NCBI RefSeq assembly: GCF_004365175.1
Contig: NZ_SOCE01000001.1
Location: forward strand, 3,541,403-3,605,402
Origin: Kribbella voronezhensis
Lineage (GTDB): Bacteria > Actinomycetota > Actinomycetes > Propionibacteriales > Kribbellaceae
Direction: 5' to 3'
DNA length: 64,000 nucleotides
Below the pieces are notes generated by a model that was not told the origin of the DNA, searched no databases, and saw only the letters and a list, made by a program, of their open reading frames with translations. The first letter of the stretch is position 1. Each line of letters starts with the position of its first letter. Position numbers and translations under genes: made by a program. Shown piece after piece: positions 61,289 through 64,000 of this stretch.

Positions 61289-62680
61289 ATGACCCTGTCG
61301 CTCGACTACGCCGCACTGTCCGATGTCGGACGGGTGCGCCGCAACAACGAGGATTCCGCGTACGCCGGTCCGCACCTGCTGCTGCTCGCCGACGGGATGG
61401 GTGGCGCCGCCGCCGGTGAGGTGGCCAGTGCCGCCGCCGTCCAGGTGATCCGCCGGCTCGACACGTCGAACATCACCGGCCCGGACATGATGGAGGCGCT
61501 CGCGGGCGCCGTCCACCGGGCCAACGAGCGGCTGTCGGAGCTGGTCGAGGAGGACCCGGAGCGCGAGGGCATGGGCTCTACCGTGACCGCCCTGCTCTTC
61601 GACGGCGAGCACCTCGGCCTGGCCCACCTCGGCGACTCCCGCGCGTACCGGTTGCGCGACGGCCTGCTCTACCAGTTGAGCCACGACCACACGTTCGTGC
61701 AGTCGCTGGTGGACGAGGGCCGGATCTCCAAGGAAGAAGCGTTCACCCACCCGCACCGCAACCTGATCCTGCGCGTCCTCGACGGCCGGCCGGACTCCGA
61801 TCCGGACCTGGAGATGCTCGACGTCCGGGCGGGCGACCGGCTGCTGCTCTGCAGCGACGGCCTGCCCGACTACGTCAGCGACCAGGTGATCGCCGCCTCG
61901 ATGGCCGACGGTACGCCGGACTCGGTCGTGGTCGAGCTGATCACGCACGCCCTCGAGGCCGGCTCGAACGACAACATCACCTGTGTCGTCGCCGATGTGG
62001 TCGAGACCGCCCCCGCCAGTGGGGACCGGCCGCAACTGGTCGGCGCGGCAGCCGAGCTCGCCCAGGGCGGCACGGGTCGCAGCGAACCGACCATCGCAGT
62101 ACGGGGTCATGGTGAGGGCGACGGCGGTGCCGGTGGCGCGGGGATGGATCCCGAGGAGCTGCGATATGCGCCTCGGCCGCCGAAGCGGTTCCTCTGGCTG
62201 CGCCGGCTGGCCGTGCTCGCCGTAGTACTGGCTCTGATCGCCGGCGGCGGGTGGTTCGGCTACAGCTGGACCCAGAAGCAGTACTACGTGGGCACCGACG
62301 GCGACTACGTGGCGATCTTCAAGGGGGTGGACCAGGACTTCCCCGGTCTGTCCTTGTCGAGCGTCTACGAGCGGCAGCCGCTGCAGGTGGACAAGCTGCC
62401 GACGTACAGCCGTGAGCAGGTGGAGGGCACCATCCAGGCGGACGACCTGGCCGGCGCCCGGACGATCGTGACCGAACTCCAGCGGGTCGCCGACGAGTGC
62501 GCGGCCAAGACGAAGCCGCCGGTGAAGCCGACCACCAGCCCGACGCCGGGCAAGCCGGTCACGACGCCGACGAAGCCCGCGGTCTCCACCCCGGTCTCGA
62601 AGCCGCCGGCGACCGCTCCGTCCACGCCTGCCTCGACGCCGGCCGGCGGCAATCCGGACGACTGCGACGGGGTCCGATGA
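61289..62680 (+). CDS. pstP: Serine/threonine protein phosphatase PstP (PP2C)
   Basis: 463 residues. PP2C motifs: DVGRVRRNNEDSAYA, LLLLADGMGGAAAGEVAS (metal-binding Asp and Gly-Gly), AHLGDSRAYRLRDG, LLLCSDGLPDYV and SNDNITCVV. One transmembrane helix at about residues 303-325 (AVLAVVLALIAGGGWFGYSW) separates the cytoplasmic phosphatase from an extracellular part ending in a Pro/Thr-rich tail (KPTTSPTPGKPVTTPTKPAV). It dephosphorylates the kinases PknA/PknB and their targets. Its stop overlaps the rodA start in ATGA (62677-62680). Confidence 0.95.
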   Translation: MTLSLDYAALSDVGRVRRNNEDSAYAGPHLLLLADGMGGAAAGEVASAAAVQVIRRLDTSNITGPDMMEALAGAVHRANERLSELVEEDPEREGMGSTVTALLFDGEHLGLAHLGDSRAYRLRDGLLYQLSHDHTFVQSLVDEGRISKEEAFTHPHRNLILRVLDGRPDSDPDLEMLDVRAGDRLLLCSDGLPDYVSDQVIAASMADGTPDSVVVELITHALEAGSNDNITCVVADVVETAPASGDRPQLVGAAAELAQGGTGRSEPTIAVRGHGEGDGGAGGAGMDPEELRYAPRPPKRFLWLRRLAVLAVVLALIAGGGWFGYSWTQKQYYVGTDGDYVAIFKGVDQDFPGLSLSSVYERQPLQVDKLPTYSREQVEGTIQADDLAGARTIVTELQRVADECAAKTKPPVKPTTSPTPGKPVTTPTKPAVSTPVSKPPATAPSTPASTPAGGNPDDCDGVR

Positions 62681-64000
62681 GCATCGCCTCGACGTCGGTC
62701 ATCCAGATCATGCCCCGTACCCGGCGCGGCGTGGAGCTGATGCTGCTGATCATCGCGATCGGCGTCTCGGTCGGCGCCTACGTCAACATCGGCCTCACCG
62801 TGCAGGACAAGGTCCCGGCCAGCACCGGGTACTACGCGGCCGGTATCGGCCTGCTCGCGCTGATCGCCCACCTCGCCCTGCGCTACCGCGCCCCGTACGC
62901 CGACCCGGTGCTGCTGCCCTGCGCGGTGCTCCTGAACGGCCTCGGCGTCGCGATGATCCACCGGATCGACCTCGGCCTCGAGGCGATCGCGATCGCCAAC
63001 AACCGGACCCCGAAGTCGCCGGCGGCTCCGCAGCAGATCACCTGGACCGCGGTCGGCATCGTCTTGTTCCTCGTGGTGGTGCTGGTGATCAGGGACCACC
63101 GCCGGTTGCAGGCACTCACCTACACGGCCGGCCTGGCCGGTCTGGTGCTGCTCGTGCTGCCGCTGATCCCGGGCCTCGGCGTCAACCTGAACGGCGCCCG
63201 GATCTGGATCCGGCTGGCCGGGATGTCCTTCCAGCCCGGTGAGTTCGCCAAGTTGTGCCTGGTCATCTTCTTCGCCGGCTACCTGGTGGTGAAGCGGGAC
63301 GTGCTGACGCTGGCCGGGCACCGGTTCCTCGGGCTCGACCTGCCGCGGGCTCGCGACCTCGGCCCGATCGGGGTCGCCTGGCTGGTCAGCTTGGGCGTGC
63401 TGGTGTTCGAGAGCGATCTCGGTTCGTCGTTGTTGTTCTTCGGCCTGTTCCTGTTCCTGCTGTACGTGTCGACCGAGCGGGCCGGCTGGCTGATCATCGG
63501 TGGGCTGCTGTTCGTCGGCGGCGCCTTCTTCGCGTACTCCGCGATCGGGCACGTGCATAAGCGGATCACCGACTGGCTGGACCCGTTCTCGATCGACGGT
63601 GGCCAGATCGCGGTCGGCCTGATGGGCCAGGCCTGGGGCGGCGTCCTCGGCCGCGGCCTCGGCCAGGGCCGGCCGGAACTCACCCTGTACGCGAACAGCG
63701 ACATGATCATCTCCTCGTTCGCCGAGGAGCTGGGTCTGACCGGCCTGATCGCGATCATCTTGATCTACACGCTCATCATCGAACGTGGCCTGCGGACGGC
63801 ACTCGGCTGCCGGGACATCTTCGGCAAGCTGGTCGCGACCGGTCTGGCGATGTCGTTCGCGCTGCAGGTGTTCGTGATCGTCGGCGGTGTCACCGGCCTG
63901 ATCCCGCTGACCGGTCTGGCCACACCGTTCATGGCGCTGGGCGGTACGTCGCTGGTGGCGAACTGGGCGATCATCGCGCTGCTGCTGCGGATCAGTGACC
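62677..64000 (+). CDS. rodA: FtsW/RodA/SpoVE-family peptidoglycan polymerase, truncated by window end
   Basis: Open to the window edge, 441 residues seen without stop. SEDS family: multiple membrane helices, LLVLPLIPGLGVNLNGARIW, IRLAGMSFQPGEFAKLCLVI, DLGSSLLFFGLFLFLLYVST, and NSDMIISSFAEELGLTGLIA, which contain the conserved polar residues of the glycan polymerase site. It polymerises lipid II into glycan strands with its partner transpeptidase PbpA, expected next with pknA and pknB. Translationally coupled to pstP. Confidence 0.95.
   Translation, partial: MSIASTSVIQIMPRTRRGVELMLLIIAIGVSVGAYVNIGLTVQDKVPASTGYYAAGIGLLALIAHLALRYRAPYADPVLLPCAVLLNGLGVAMIHRIDLGLEAIAIANNRTPKSPAAPQQITWTAVGIVLFLVVVLVIRDHRRLQALTYTAGLAGLVLLVLPLIPGLGVNLNGARIWIRLAGMSFQPGEFAKLCLVIFFAGYLVVKRDVLTLAGHRFLGLDLPRARDLGPIGVAWLVSLGVLVFESDLGSSLLFFGLFLFLLYVSTERAGWLIIGGLLFVGGAFFAYSAIGHVHKRITDWLDPFSIDGGQIAVGLMGQAWGGVLGRGLGQGRPELTLYANSDMIISSFAEELGLTGLIAIILIYTLIIERGLRTALGCRDIFGKLVATGLAMSFALQVFVIVGGVTGLIPLTGLATPFMALGGTSLVANWAIIALLLRISD

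Overview
The window is 64 kb of very GC-rich DNA with dense, short-spaced genes, many GTG starts, ATGA/GTGA stop-start overlaps and strong G/C preference at third codon positions. Gene content is actinobacterial: mycothiol-type DinB fold protein, NACHT membrane ATPase, ROK and HutC/DasR-type GntR regulators, MpaB-like DUF2236 oxygenase, DUF574 methyltransferase, MsiK-dependent type sugar ABC importer without its own ATPase, and the fhaA-fhaB-pstP-rodA cell-division/Ser-Thr kinase locus beside a tRNA-Leu. The overall impression is of a Propionibacteriales soil actinomycete such as Kribbella; that is an inference from gene style and was not tested. The fha-pstP-rodA locus at the right end usually lies near the chromosomal origin in actinobacteria.

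Left part (1-16 kb): the tail of a FAD oxidoreductase, an HD-domain protein, an SCO6745/SalK-like protein, a winged-helix/nucleotidyltransferase fusion, a GH36 alpha-galactosidase with an adjacent DasR-like GntR regulator (operator-like palindromes in front of both), and then a tightly coupled operon (5199-16026). The operon encodes a DinB-fold protein, an AtuA-type protein, two isovaleryl/citronellyl-type acyl-CoA dehydrogenases, both subunits of a biotin-dependent acyl-CoA carboxylase, an acyl-CoA ligase and a TetR regulator. It looks like a pathway that activates, dehydrogenates and carboxylates a methyl-branched acid. The carboxylase alpha subunit carries a repetitive Gly-rich insertion.

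Middle (16-31 kb): a membrane-anchored NACHT NTPase, a DHA2 efflux pump, proline dehydrogenase, a NUDIX-GNAT fusion, two head-to-head MarR genes and, between 22.73 and 23.01 kb, a non-coding stretch folded into consecutive hairpins whose stems differ but whose loops share TGAGGAG. Next come a 63-residue protein and a divergent HTH/TPR regulator preceded by five GGAC motifs at exact 11-bp phase. This regulatory island is the most unusual part of the window. Then follow a GNAT, a secreted PHP-fold protein, MpaB-like, ROK, DUF574 and ParA-like genes.

Right part (31-59 kb): a glycine-betaine type ABC importer with two permease domains fused in one chain, a truncated haemoglobin, an APH(6)-like kinase, a decayed methyltransferase, a siderophore-interacting protein behind an IdeR-like box, a CmtR-like sensor with a cation efflux pump, an MFS pump, a VOC protein, secreted endonuclease I, a secreted GH16 glycosidase with GntR regulator and sugar ABC importer, PrsW, a PASTA lipoprotein, a 1225-residue subtilase, an ABC-2 exporter with a TetR regulator, a GNAT resembling the acetyltransferase-like domain of human O-GlcNAcase, and a nitrilase-family amidohydrolase.

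Right end (59.6-64 kb): tRNA-Leu(CAG), then fhaA, fhaB, pstP and a truncated rodA reading out of the window. No CRISPR array, insertion sequence or prophage was seen.
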